The position numbers and the translations under genes were made by a program. Shown one piece after another: positions 1-9,316 of a DNA stretch of 19,633 bases (positions within the stretch are counted from its first letter, which is position 1; every line of letters starts with the position of its first letter). This DNA comes from Acidimicrobiales bacterium. GTDB taxonomy: Bacteria; Actinomycetota; Acidimicrobiia; Acidimicrobiales; Palsa-688. Under the pieces are notes generated by a model. The model had not been told where the DNA came from and searched no databases. It saw only the letters and a list, made by a program, of their open reading frames with translations. The DNA is taken from positions 1 through 19,633 of the forward strand of contig JASHVH010000364.1 in the NCBI GenBank assembly GCA_030039575.1, written 5' to 3'.

Positions 1-1
1 G

Positions 2-220
2 ATGGTCATCAATGTGCTCAAGATTTTCGACATCATCGTCAACCTGGGCGCCGACACCTCCGAGCCGGGCGGCCAGTCCAGCACCCTGGCTTCTGACATT
101 TATTACTTGGGCTTCGGGGGCGGTGTGCATACGGGGCTGGCGAGCGCCCTCGCAGTTATCCTGTTCATACTCGTGATACCGGCGATGCTGTTCAACCTGA
201 AGAGGATCAGAGGCAAATGA
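2..220 (+). CDS. Sugar ABC transporter permease, MalF type (C-terminal end only)
   Basis: This is the last 72 residues of an inner-membrane permease of a binding-protein-dependent sugar importer; the true start lies before the window. The frame opens with VINVLKIFDII, which resembles the end of the cytoplasmic coupling region of MalF/UgpA/AglF-type permeases. A periplasmic loop follows, then one final hydrophobic segment (LASALAVILFILVIPAMLF) and a short basic tail, the normal ending of this family. Its TGA overlaps the ATG of the next permease in an ATGA arrangement, so the two are translationally coupled and should form the heterodimeric channel. The substrate cannot be read from this fragment. 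The family call rests on the short C-terminus plus the unmistakable MalG partner. Confidence 0.8.
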   Translation: MVINVLKIFDIIVNLGADTSEPGGQSSTLASDIYYLGFGGGVHTGLASALAVILFILVIPAMLFNLKRIRGK

Positions 221-1191
221 CCGCAACGACGATCGAGGCACCACCAGCTAGGACCGCGGCTGCCACCAAGAGCCGGTCCCGGAGCGTGTTGAGGCACTTC
301 AAGCCGTCCCGGATGGTCGTAAATATCGTCCTCGGCGCGGTGGCGCTTTTCTGGCTGGTGCCAAGCTTTTCAATGCTCATCATCTCGTTCCGCGACTCGA
401 GCCTCTTCGAGGTCTCGGGCTGGTGGAAGGTGTTCACCGACCCCGCGCAGTTGACACTCCAGAACTACAAGGAACTGTTCACCGGCGGCACCACGAGCAC
501 TCTCGGAGGCGGGGTGCCTTCGGGGTTCGCGCCGGGTAGCGTGCTCAATTCCTTCGTAACGTCGCTCGAGATCGCGGTCCCGGCGACCATCCTGGTCACC
601 CTCATCTCCAGCCTTACCGCCTACTCGATCGTCTTCGGGAAGTGGCGGGGCCGGAACATTGTTTTCCTCACCATCGTCGGCCTCCTCGTCGTCCCCGTGC
701 AGGTGGCCCTGATACCGGTCGCTTCCCTCTACCACGACCTCGGGAACTGGACGGGCTGGAACCCCTTCGGGACCATAACGGGCGTGGTCATCTTCCATGT
801 CGCTTTTGGCTTGCCTTTCGGCATCTTCTTGATGCGCAACTTCTATATCGGGATACCCGTAGCGCTGATCGAAGCAGGCCGGATCGACGGCGCAGGTGAC
901 TGGACCCTCTTCCGCCGCGTCGTTATCCCCTTGGGGGTGGCCGCGGCCGCGTCGCTGGCGATCTTCCAGTTCATCTGGGTCTGGAACGACTTGCTGGTGG
1001 CGCTGGTGTACCTGGGCGGCAACCCGCACGTACCCCTGACCCTGTTCCTTTACGACCAGGAACGCACGCTGGCGAACAACTTCTGGATCATATCCACGGG
1101 TTCGATATTCTCCATCGTCCTCCCCATGATCGTATTTTTCGCCTTCCAGCGGTATTTTGTCCGCGGCATGCTGGCCGGCGCGGTGAAATAG
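217..1191 (+). CDS. Carbohydrate ABC transporter permease, MalG type
   Basis: This 324-residue inner-membrane protein pairs with the upstream MalF-type subunit to form the translocation channel of a carbohydrate importer (CUT1 family). The N-terminus (about 1-30) is polar and basic. Hydrophobic segments follow near 34-57, 112-137, 147-171, 187-208, 240-265 and 290-312. The EAA loop that docks on the ATPase is visible at about 218-239 (IEAGRIDGAGDWTLFRRVV). The C-terminal RYFVRGMLAGAVK is the usual MalG ending. The ATG start is fixed by the 4-nt ATGA overlap with the preceding gene. A sulfatase gene follows after 21 nt, so the imported compound may be a sulfated sugar (inference). No ATPase gene is nearby; many actinobacteria use a shared MsiK-type ATPase encoded elsewhere. 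Confidence 0.93.
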   Translation: MTATTIEAPPARTAAATKSRSRSVLRHFKPSRMVVNIVLGAVALFWLVPSFSMLIISFRDSSLFEVSGWWKVFTDPAQLTLQNYKELFTGGTTSTLGGGVPSGFAPGSVLNSFVTSLEIAVPATILVTLISSLTAYSIVFGKWRGRNIVFLTIVGLLVVPVQVALIPVASLYHDLGNWTGWNPFGTITGVVIFHVAFGLPFGIFLMRNFYIGIPVALIEAGRIDGAGDWTLFRRVVIPLGVAAAASLAIFQFIWVWNDLLVALVYLGGNPHVPLTLFLYDQERTLANNFWIISTGSIFSIVLPMIVFFAFQRYFVRGMLAGAVK

Positions 1192-1212
1192 GGGCCAACG
1201 GCTGTAACACAG

Positions 1213-3474
1213 TTGACGCCAGCCTGGCCACAACTCCCGCGTCCCCCTGCCGGGGCGCCAAATATCGTGATCGTCGTCCTGGACGACACCGGTTTCGGCG
1301 ACCTTGCCTGCTACGGCGGCCTCGGTGCAAGAGTGGCCACACCCAATCTCGACCAGTTAGCCGCGGCCGGCCTCATTTATAACAATTTCCACGTCAACTC
1401 GATGTGCTCGCCGACTCGGGCCGCACTGTTGACAGGCCGCAACCACCACTCGGTCGGCGTCGGGTCCATAATGGAGCTGGCGTCGAGCTTTCCCGGCTAC
1501 AACGCCCGGATCCCCAAAGCGGCGGCCATGCTCCCGGCTGTCCTGCGGTCAGCGGGCTACATCACCATGGCCCTCGGTAAATGGCACCTCACGCCGGTGG
1601 AGGACATCACCCCGCTCGGGCCGTTCGACCGCTGGCCGCTCGGCCAAGGGTTCGGGCGCTTTTACGGCTTTATGGGAGCCGAGGCTGACCAGTACCGCCC
1701 AGAGCTTTACGAGGACAATTATGCGTTGGCCGACCCCCCTTCGGCGCCCGGTGGGCAATACCATTTGAGCGAGGACCTGGTGGAGCACGCCATCAAGTGG
1801 GTCGCCGAGGCCCGCGCGGTGGCGCCCAGCCGCCCGTTTTTCTGTTACCTCGCCTTCGGCGCCATGCACCAGCCCCACCAGGTGTGGCCCGAGTGGTCTC
1901 TGCCGTACCGGGGCACGTTCGCTGATGGTTGGGATGCGGTGCGCCGGCAAAACCTGGAGCACCAAAAGCGGCTGGGCGTAGTCCCGCCGGAGACAGTCCT
2001 GCCGCCCCCCAACCCAGGTGTGCCCGCCTGGGCCGAGCTTTCGCAGCCCGAGCGGCGCCTCTGCGAACGCCAGGCCGAGGTCTACGCCGGCTTCCTTTCG
2101 CACACGGACCACCAGATCGGCCGCCTGGTGGGAGAACTTCGCCGGCGCGGAGCACTGGACGGGACGCTGCTGATGGTCCTGTCGGACAACGGGGCGACCG
2201 GGGAGGGCGGTCCCCTTGGCACCCGCTCCCCCGTTCCGGCCGAAAACGGCATGCCGGACAGCACCGGTACCAAGCTGGCCGCTCTGGCCGAGTGGGGTGG
2301 GCCGTCTACCTCGCCCTGTTACGCGTCAGGTTGGGCAATGGCGGGCAACACTCCCAACCGCTGGTACAAGCAGTTCACCCACGAGGGAGGGACCCGGGTA
2401 CCGCTGATAGTCCACTGGCCGGCCGGCACCGAACAGCCGGGCCGCGTGAGGCCACAGTTCCACCATGTGGTCGACGTCGTCCCCACCATCCTGGAAGTGG
2501 CGGGGCTCTCGCTCCCGGCTGAAGTGGACGGGCACCCCCAGCGACCGCTCGACGGCCAGAGCTTCGCCTACACGTTCCGCTCGCCGACGGAGCCGACCCG
2601 CAAACGCAGCCAGTACTTCGAGATGCTGGGCCACCGGGCAATCTGGGCCGACGGCTGGAAGGCAGTGACCTTGCATTGGTCGCAGCGCCTGCTGGCGTTC
2701 GTGCCCGCTCCGGCCGAAGCGCTCCACGACGGCGATTTCAGCGCCGACCGCTGGGAGCTCTACCACCTGGACCGGGATTTCTCGGAGGACCACGACCTGG
2801 CCGCAGACCACCCCGAAAGGCTCTCGGGCCTGGTCGAACTGTGGTGGGCGGAGGCACGCCGTAACCAGGTCCTCCCCCTTAGCGAACAGCTCAGCCACCA
2901 TGACCGGCCAGAGGGCATCTTCGAGCGGCGGCGCCGGTACACCTATCATGGCGCGCTCCGGCTCACCGAAGCCGCGAGCCCGGACCTGCACTCCCGTCCC
3001 CACTCCATCACCGCGGTCCTCGACGTCCCTCCTGAGGGGGCGGAGGGGGTGGTTCTGTCAGCCGGCGGGCCGGAAGGCGGGTATGCCCTGATCGTCACGG
3101 CAGGCAAAGCCCACTACGTCACCAACCTCCTGGGGAGGCACATCGGCGTGGCCATTTCCCAGGAGCCGTTGCTGCCGGGGACCGTTACCGTGACCGTGGA
3201 GGTGGACGTGCCGTCGCCGGGTCGCGCCCTCGTCACCATGGGGGTCAATGGCGTACGAGGGCCCCAGGTCGAGCTCACAGGGGCCAACCCGGTCAGCTAC
3301 GACGTGCGCGGACGAGGACTTCGTACCGGCTCGGGCCTGACGGGCGTGTGGCCTGCCTACGGGCCGGCACTCGACTTCAGCGGGGACATTGTCGAAGTCG
3401 AGATCACGCTAACGGGCGGTGCGGTCGTGGGCCGGCCGGCCGCCAAAGCGCGCACGGCCATGACCGAGCAATGA
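1213..3474 (+). CDS. Type I (formylglycine) sulfatase, large arylsulfatase family
   Basis: This 753-residue enzyme of the alkaline-phosphatase superfamily hydrolyses sulfate esters. Metal and active-site residues are visible: DD at 24-25, the formylglycine signature CSPTR with Cys65 and Arg69, GKWH with K123 and H125, H219, D325-N326 (SDNG), and K386 and H390 in YKQFTHEGG. Cys65 must be oxidised to formylglycine by an FGE protein, which is not in this window. The last 200 residues or so form the beta-rich C-terminal region typical of the long (about 750-785 aa) arylsulfatases. No signal peptide or transmembrane segment precedes the catalytic fold, suggesting a cytoplasmic location. The start is taken as TTG at 1213; the frame is closed upstream by the permease stop at 1189-1191, and later starts would cut into the first beta strand. 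Shine-Dalgarno pairing is weak. Specificity (aryl or sugar sulfate) is unknown. Confidence 0.93.
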   Translation: MTPAWPQLPRPPAGAPNIVIVVLDDTGFGDLACYGGLGARVATPNLDQLAAAGLIYNNFHVNSMCSPTRAALLTGRNHHSVGVGSIMELASSFPGYNARIPKAAAMLPAVLRSAGYITMALGKWHLTPVEDITPLGPFDRWPLGQGFGRFYGFMGAEADQYRPELYEDNYALADPPSAPGGQYHLSEDLVEHAIKWVAEARAVAPSRPFFCYLAFGAMHQPHQVWPEWSLPYRGTFADGWDAVRRQNLEHQKRLGVVPPETVLPPPNPGVPAWAELSQPERRLCERQAEVYAGFLSHTDHQIGRLVGELRRRGALDGTLLMVLSDNGATGEGGPLGTRSPVPAENGMPDSTGTKLAALAEWGGPSTSPCYASGWAMAGNTPNRWYKQFTHEGGTRVPLIVHWPAGTEQPGRVRPQFHHVVDVVPTILEVAGLSLPAEVDGHPQRPLDGQSFAYTFRSPTEPTRKRSQYFEMLGHRAIWADGWKAVTLHWSQRLLAFVPAPAEALHDGDFSADRWELYHLDRDFSEDHDLAADHPERLSGLVELWWAEARRNQVLPLSEQLSHHDRPEGIFERRRRYTYHGALRLTEAASPDLHSRPHSITAVLDVPPEGAEGVVLSAGGPEGGYALIVTAGKAHYVTNLLGRHIGVAISQEPLLPGTVTVTVEVDVPSPGRALVTMGVNGVRGPQVELTGANPVSYDVRGRGLRTGSGLTGVWPAYGPALDFSGDIVEVEITLTGGAVVGRPAAKARTAMTEQ

Positions 3475-3512
3475 TGCCTATGTACGGCCTTGGTCCCCGT
3501 GCCCCCCTAGCC

Positions 3513-3531
3513 GGCCCCGTCTAGCGGGGCC
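3513..3531. terminator. Hairpin between convergent sulfatase and acnA genes
   Basis: GGCCCCG (3513-3519) and CGGGGCC (3525-3531) form a perfect 7-bp GC stem around a 5-nt loop TCTAG. It lies in the 77-bp gap between two converging stop codons, the right place for a bidirectional terminator. There is no T-tract on either side, so intrinsic termination would be weak or of the GC-hairpin-only kind often proposed in actinobacteria. Confidence 0.5.
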
Positions 3532-3551
3532 CTTCGCGCGGCTCGCCTCCC

Positions 3552-6272
<2,721 letters not shown>

Positions 6273-6370
6273 CGCCCACCTCTCAAGTGCGTGCCCAACC
6301 CGTCCAGCTTATGGAACCGGCCCGTGCCACGTTTTTTCCCAGGCACTGAGGGGGCTAACCTCGTGGCGTC

Positions 6371-8266
6371 ATGCCCGAGACGTACGACGCCGCCCCTTTG
6401 GCCCCCAACCGCTACCGCGCCGTGCGCTGCGGGTCCCTGAGGGCGGCGGACATCGGTGCCCAGGTGCTGATGGCCGGGTGGATGGCGGCCAAGCGGGACC
6501 ACGGCGCCTTGCTCTTCGTCGACCTGCGCGACCCCGTTGGGCCAGAGGCGGACCTGGCCGTCCCGGGGGCGGGTGGCTCTTCCCCTGAAGCCGGCGCCTT
6601 CCTCCAGGGCGATCACCGTGCCCGCGTCGTGCAGCTGGTTTGCCACCCAGGGGCAGTGCCGTTCGAGACGCTCTCGCACCTGCGGCTCGAGAGCGCCGTG
6701 TCCGTCAGCGGGAAGGTCGTGGCCCGGCCACCCGACACCGTCAACCCCAAGCTGCTGACAGGTGAGGTCGAGGTCGAGGTGACCAGCGTCGAGGTGCTGT
6801 CCTCCTCGGACGTCCTCCCCTTCCCGGTCGAACGCGACAGCGACGTGGGTGAGGAGACGCGGCTCACCTACCGCTACCTCGACATGCGGCGGGGGCCCTT
6901 GGCCGAGCGCCTGGCCAAACGGGCGCGCTTTTGCCAGTTGGTCAGGTCTCACCTCTCCGGCCGAGGTTTTCTCGAAGTCCAGACGCCAGTCCTCACCGTG
7001 TCCTCGCCCGAGGGGGCTCGCGACTACCTGGTCCCGAGCCGCTTGTACCCGGGCGAGTTCTACGCCCTGCCCCAGGCGCCCCAGCAGTTCAAGCAATTGC
7101 TGATGGTCGGGGGCATCGAACGGTACTTCCAGATCGCCCCGTGCTTCAGGGACGAAGCGTCACGGGCGGACCGGAGCCCGGGTGAGTTCTACCAGATCGA
7201 CCTCGAGATGGCGTTCGCCACCCAGGAAGACGTCTTTGCTGAGGTGGAGCTGTTGTTCGGCCGGCTGGTCAGCGAGCTTTCGGGGAAACGGGCGCCGGTG
7301 CCGTACCCGCGCCTTTCGTTCGCCGACGCCGTGGCCCGTTACGGGACGGACAAGCCCGACCTTCGCTTCGGGCTCGAAGTGGTGGACCTGACGGAAGAGC
7401 TGGGTGGGCGGACCGAACTGCCCATGTTCGCCGAAGCGCCCTCCAAGAGCAACGTTATCCGCGCCCTGCGGGCGCCGGGGGCGGCGGACCGGCCGCGAAG
7501 CTGGTTCGACACGTTCGGCGAAGCGGCCAAGGGCGTGAGCACCATAGGGAGCTGGCTGCAGCTCCCAGCGGACGAGACCGAGGCCAAGGGCCCGCTGTCC
7601 CGCCGGCTCACACCGGACGAAATGGGCGCCCTAATCGTCGCCTCCGGGGCCGTCCCGGGCGACGCCGTGCTCACCTGCGTGGGGCCGTCCTCCTCGGCCA
7701 GTGCCCCTCTGGGCCAGGTCCGCGCCGCCCTAGGCAAGGACCTGGGGCTGGCCGACCCCGACCTGCTGGCGTTCTGCTGGATAATCGATTTCCCGATGTA
7801 CGAACGCAACGCCGAGACGGACGAATGGGACTTCTCGCACAACCCGTTCTCGATGCCGCAGGGGGGCCTGGAGGCCTTGGAAAGCAAGGACCCAGGGGAT
7901 GTCCTGGCCTTCCAGTACGACGTCGTGTGCAACGGGGTCGAGCTTTCTTCCGGCGCCGTGCGGAACCATCTGCCCGAGGTGATGGAAAAAGCGTTCGCCA
8001 TCGCCGGCTATTCGCGGCACCGGCTCGAGCATTCCTTCCCGGCCCTGTGGAACGCCTTCCGGTACGGCCCCCCTCCCCACGCCGGGATCGCGCCCGGCGT
8101 AGACAGGTTGCTCATGTTGCTCGAAGACCAGCCCAATATCAGGGAAGTCATTGCCTTCCCCCTCAACCAGGTGGCCCGTGACCTGCTCATGGGGGCGCCG
8201 GCGCCGGTCACTCCGGCGCAGCTGGCCGAACTGCACTTGAAGGTCGACGTGCCAAAGAAGGGTTGA
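6371..8266 (+). CDS. aspS: Aspartyl-tRNA synthetase (alphaproteobacterial-like type)
   Basis: This class IIb synthetase (631 aa) attaches aspartate to tRNA-Asp. Domain order is an N-terminal OB-fold anticodon-binding domain (about 14-140), the catalytic core with motif 1 near 165-210, motif 2 (RYFQIAPCFRDE, followed by RADRSPGEFYQID) near 251-278, a bacterial GAD insertion domain in the middle, and motif 3 (APGVDRLLMLLEDQPNIREV) near the C-terminus. The SPGEFYQID loop, ELSSGAVRNH and NIREVIAFPLNQ match my memory of alphaproteobacterial AspRS rather than the actinobacterial form (RQPEFTQ, GGGSVRIH). About 27 extra residues (roughly 55-81) follow VDLRD in the OB fold. His44 in KRDHG is the residue linked with non-discriminating AspRS, which would also charge tRNA-Asn for GatCAB. 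A purine-rich GAGGGGG lies 16 nt before the ATG, rather far. The enzyme call is firm; specificity and origin are inference. Confidence 0.95.
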   Translation: MPETYDAAPLAPNRYRAVRCGSLRAADIGAQVLMAGWMAAKRDHGALLFVDLRDPVGPEADLAVPGAGGSSPEAGAFLQGDHRARVVQLVCHPGAVPFETLSHLRLESAVSVSGKVVARPPDTVNPKLLTGEVEVEVTSVEVLSSSDVLPFPVERDSDVGEETRLTYRYLDMRRGPLAERLAKRARFCQLVRSHLSGRGFLEVQTPVLTVSSPEGARDYLVPSRLYPGEFYALPQAPQQFKQLLMVGGIERYFQIAPCFRDEASRADRSPGEFYQIDLEMAFATQEDVFAEVELLFGRLVSELSGKRAPVPYPRLSFADAVARYGTDKPDLRFGLEVVDLTEELGGRTELPMFAEAPSKSNVIRALRAPGAADRPRSWFDTFGEAAKGVSTIGSWLQLPADETEAKGPLSRRLTPDEMGALIVASGAVPGDAVLTCVGPSSSASAPLGQVRAALGKDLGLADPDLLAFCWIIDFPMYERNAETDEWDFSHNPFSMPQGGLEALESKDPGDVLAFQYDVVCNGVELSSGAVRNHLPEVMEKAFAIAGYSRHRLEHSFPALWNAFRYGPPPHAGIAPGVDRLLMLLEDQPNIREVIAFPLNQVARDLLMGAPAPVTPAQLAELHLKVDVPKKG

Positions 8267-8353
8267 GACCGAGGGGCCGGCGGTGGGGCCGGTACCGGCA
8301 TGCCTCTCCGGCGTCGGACGAGCGCGGGGGGGCCCTTGGCCCGATGGGCCGGC

Positions 8354-8445
8354 GTGGTGACAGGTGGACGGGTGGGCAGCCGTGGTTACCGGCGGGCAGG
8401 GGGGCAGGAGGGCAGGCGTGGTCACCAATGGACCGGCGTGGCCAC
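8354..8445. repeat. Cluster of four GTGGTNAC-like short repeats
   Basis: GTGGTGAC (8354-8361), GTGGTTACC (8382-8390), GTGGTCACC (8418-8426) and GTGGCCAC (8438-8445) occur with start-to-start spacings of 28, 36 and 20 nt, mostly preceded by GGC or GCC. The last copy is a perfect 8-bp palindrome, and the GGTNACC cores are themselves partly palindromic. Irregular spacing argues against a clean tandem array. They may be protein-binding sites or remnants of a degenerate low-complexity repeat. Confidence 0.5.
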
Positions 8446-8455
8446 AGATTGCCTT

Positions 8456-8538
8456 TCTGGGTGCAAACGGGCAACCTCGTCGCGCTTTCGTCAATTTTTT
8501 TCTCGATAGCGCAACGAGAGGCGGTTATTGCACCCAGA
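8456..8538. repeat. Nested inverted repeat (two-tier stem-loop)
   Basis: The outer arms TCTGGGTGCAA (8456-8466) and TTGCACCCAGA (8528-8538) are perfect 11-bp reverse complements. Inside them CTCGTCGCGCT (8476-8486) and AGCGCAACGAG (8508-8518) pair over 10 of 11 positions. A symmetric 9-nt by 9-nt internal loop separates the tiers, and the apical loop is 21 nt with a T7 run. The element is less G+C-rich than its surroundings. It could be a structured RNA, a terminator or processing signal for the aspS transcript, or a small non-coding insertion. It lacks the core-site motifs of an integron attC site. Confidence 0.65.
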
Positions 8539-8782
8539 GGCCGCGAGCAATGGGCTCGTCGCCGGCCACGTACCGAAGGTCGGTGGCCCGACTTTAAGGT
8601 CCGCAGCGGCGGGGTCGCCGTTCTGCCGCCTACCACGCCGTCACGCGGTCAACCGTGGAAGAACGCCAGTCCGATATAGCCGTCGGGCCCCCTCGCTAAC
8701 CTAACGCCCGAGGCATCGTCCACTTCGGCCATCGGAGCCTCGCCCTCCACCCAAGAGCGGCGCTCATACCCGAGGAGGGCCG

Positions 8783-9316
8783 ATGTCCGAATTCCTGCCG
8801 TTAGCCGAGAGCTTGGCGCCCACCCTTTTGGCCCTTTTGGACCGGCCGTACTGGGTCAGCGTCTCCCACCCGCCGGCCGGCCCCGAAGTCCCCGGGCCCG
8901 GACCGGCCCTTGAGTTCTGGGTCGGCCCCTTCGAATACTGGTACCCGGACAAAGACTGCATGGCCATCTTCGCCGTTATGCCGGCCTCCGCGTTCACCGC
9001 TTGCCCACCTTCGGCCCTGTCGCCCTGGAAGAGGGCCCAGGACAAACGCCCTCTCCTCTGCGCCGTCTCCCGGGAGGGCGAGGCCTATTGCGCCATGGGC
9101 CCCGATGGCGGGTACCTGGTCGAGGGCACACCCCATAGCGGGCGCCTGTTGGACGTCCTCCGCTCCAAGTTAGGGCTCCCACCAGTGCCTCCCAGTCCTT
9201 ATGACCTCGCTTTCACTGTCGAGCTGAGTGACACCGAAGCGGTGGGCCGGCCCCCACCACCCGTACCCCCGTTCTCGGGCCCGCCTAGTGTGAAGGCCGG
9301 CTGGAGGAGTGATTGA
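8783..9316 (+). CDS. Uncharacterised 177-residue protein
   Basis: I do not recognise a family. A GAGGAGG ribosome site about 6 nt before the ATG and coupling to the next gene (its TGA overlaps the next ATG as TGATG) support a real gene. The N-terminal 30 residues are amphipathic (SEFLPLAESLAPTLLALLDR). The centre is rich in aromatic and Cys residues (FWVGPFEYWYPDKDC, and Cys at roughly 71, 91 and 102). The last 40 residues are proline-rich and probably disordered. There is no signal peptide or transmembrane helix, so it is probably cytoplasmic. Position suggests a function shared with the aldolase-domain protein, such as an accessory or regulatory subunit, but nothing in the sequence shows it. 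Confidence 0.75.
   Translation: MSEFLPLAESLAPTLLALLDRPYWVSVSHPPAGPEVPGPGPALEFWVGPFEYWYPDKDCMAIFAVMPASAFTACPPSALSPWKRAQDKRPLLCAVSREGEAYCAMGPDGGYLVEGTPHSGRLLDVLRSKLGLPPVPPSPYDLAFTVELSDTEAVGRPPPPVPPFSGPPSVKAGWRSD

Larger units (their letters stand above)
8267..8782. other. Gene-free stretch after aspS
   Basis: These 516 bases hold no convincing gene. The open frames crossing them are low-complexity Arg/Gly/Pro translations without family features and without a good ribosome site. Visible elements are a 12-bp palindrome GCCGGTACCGGC at 8288-8299 just after the aspS stop, a cluster of GTGGTNAC-like repeats (8354-8445), a nested inverted repeat (8456-8538) that contains the only T-rich run of the region (T7 at 8494-8501 area), and a Shine-Dalgarno GAGGAGG shortly before the ATG at 8783. 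The promoter of the next gene should be in the last 200 bases, but I cannot pick a convincing -35/-10 pair. Confidence 0.6.

Noticed and set aside
1189..1215. Fusion or stop-codon read-through between the permease and the sulfatase, which share a frame
   Set aside because: Both proteins end and begin at their normal family boundaries, and a TAG plus a 21-nt gap separates them; nothing suggests recoding.
370..1233. Long minus-strand open frame of 287 codons opposite the MalG-type permease
   Set aside because: It is the antisense of a well-conserved permease; its translation is extremely rich in Arg, Glu, Asp and Gly, as expected from reversed high-G+C codons.
8456..8538. Integron attC recombination site
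   Set aside because: The nested arms suggested it, but RYYYAAC and GTTRRRY core sites are not at the required positions, and no integrase or cassette structure is seen.
8263..8679. Open frame of 138 codons in the gap after aspS
   Set aside because: It starts inside the aspS stop region without a ribosome site, runs through the repeats and the nested inverted repeat, and is low-complexity Arg/Gly/Trp/Pro.
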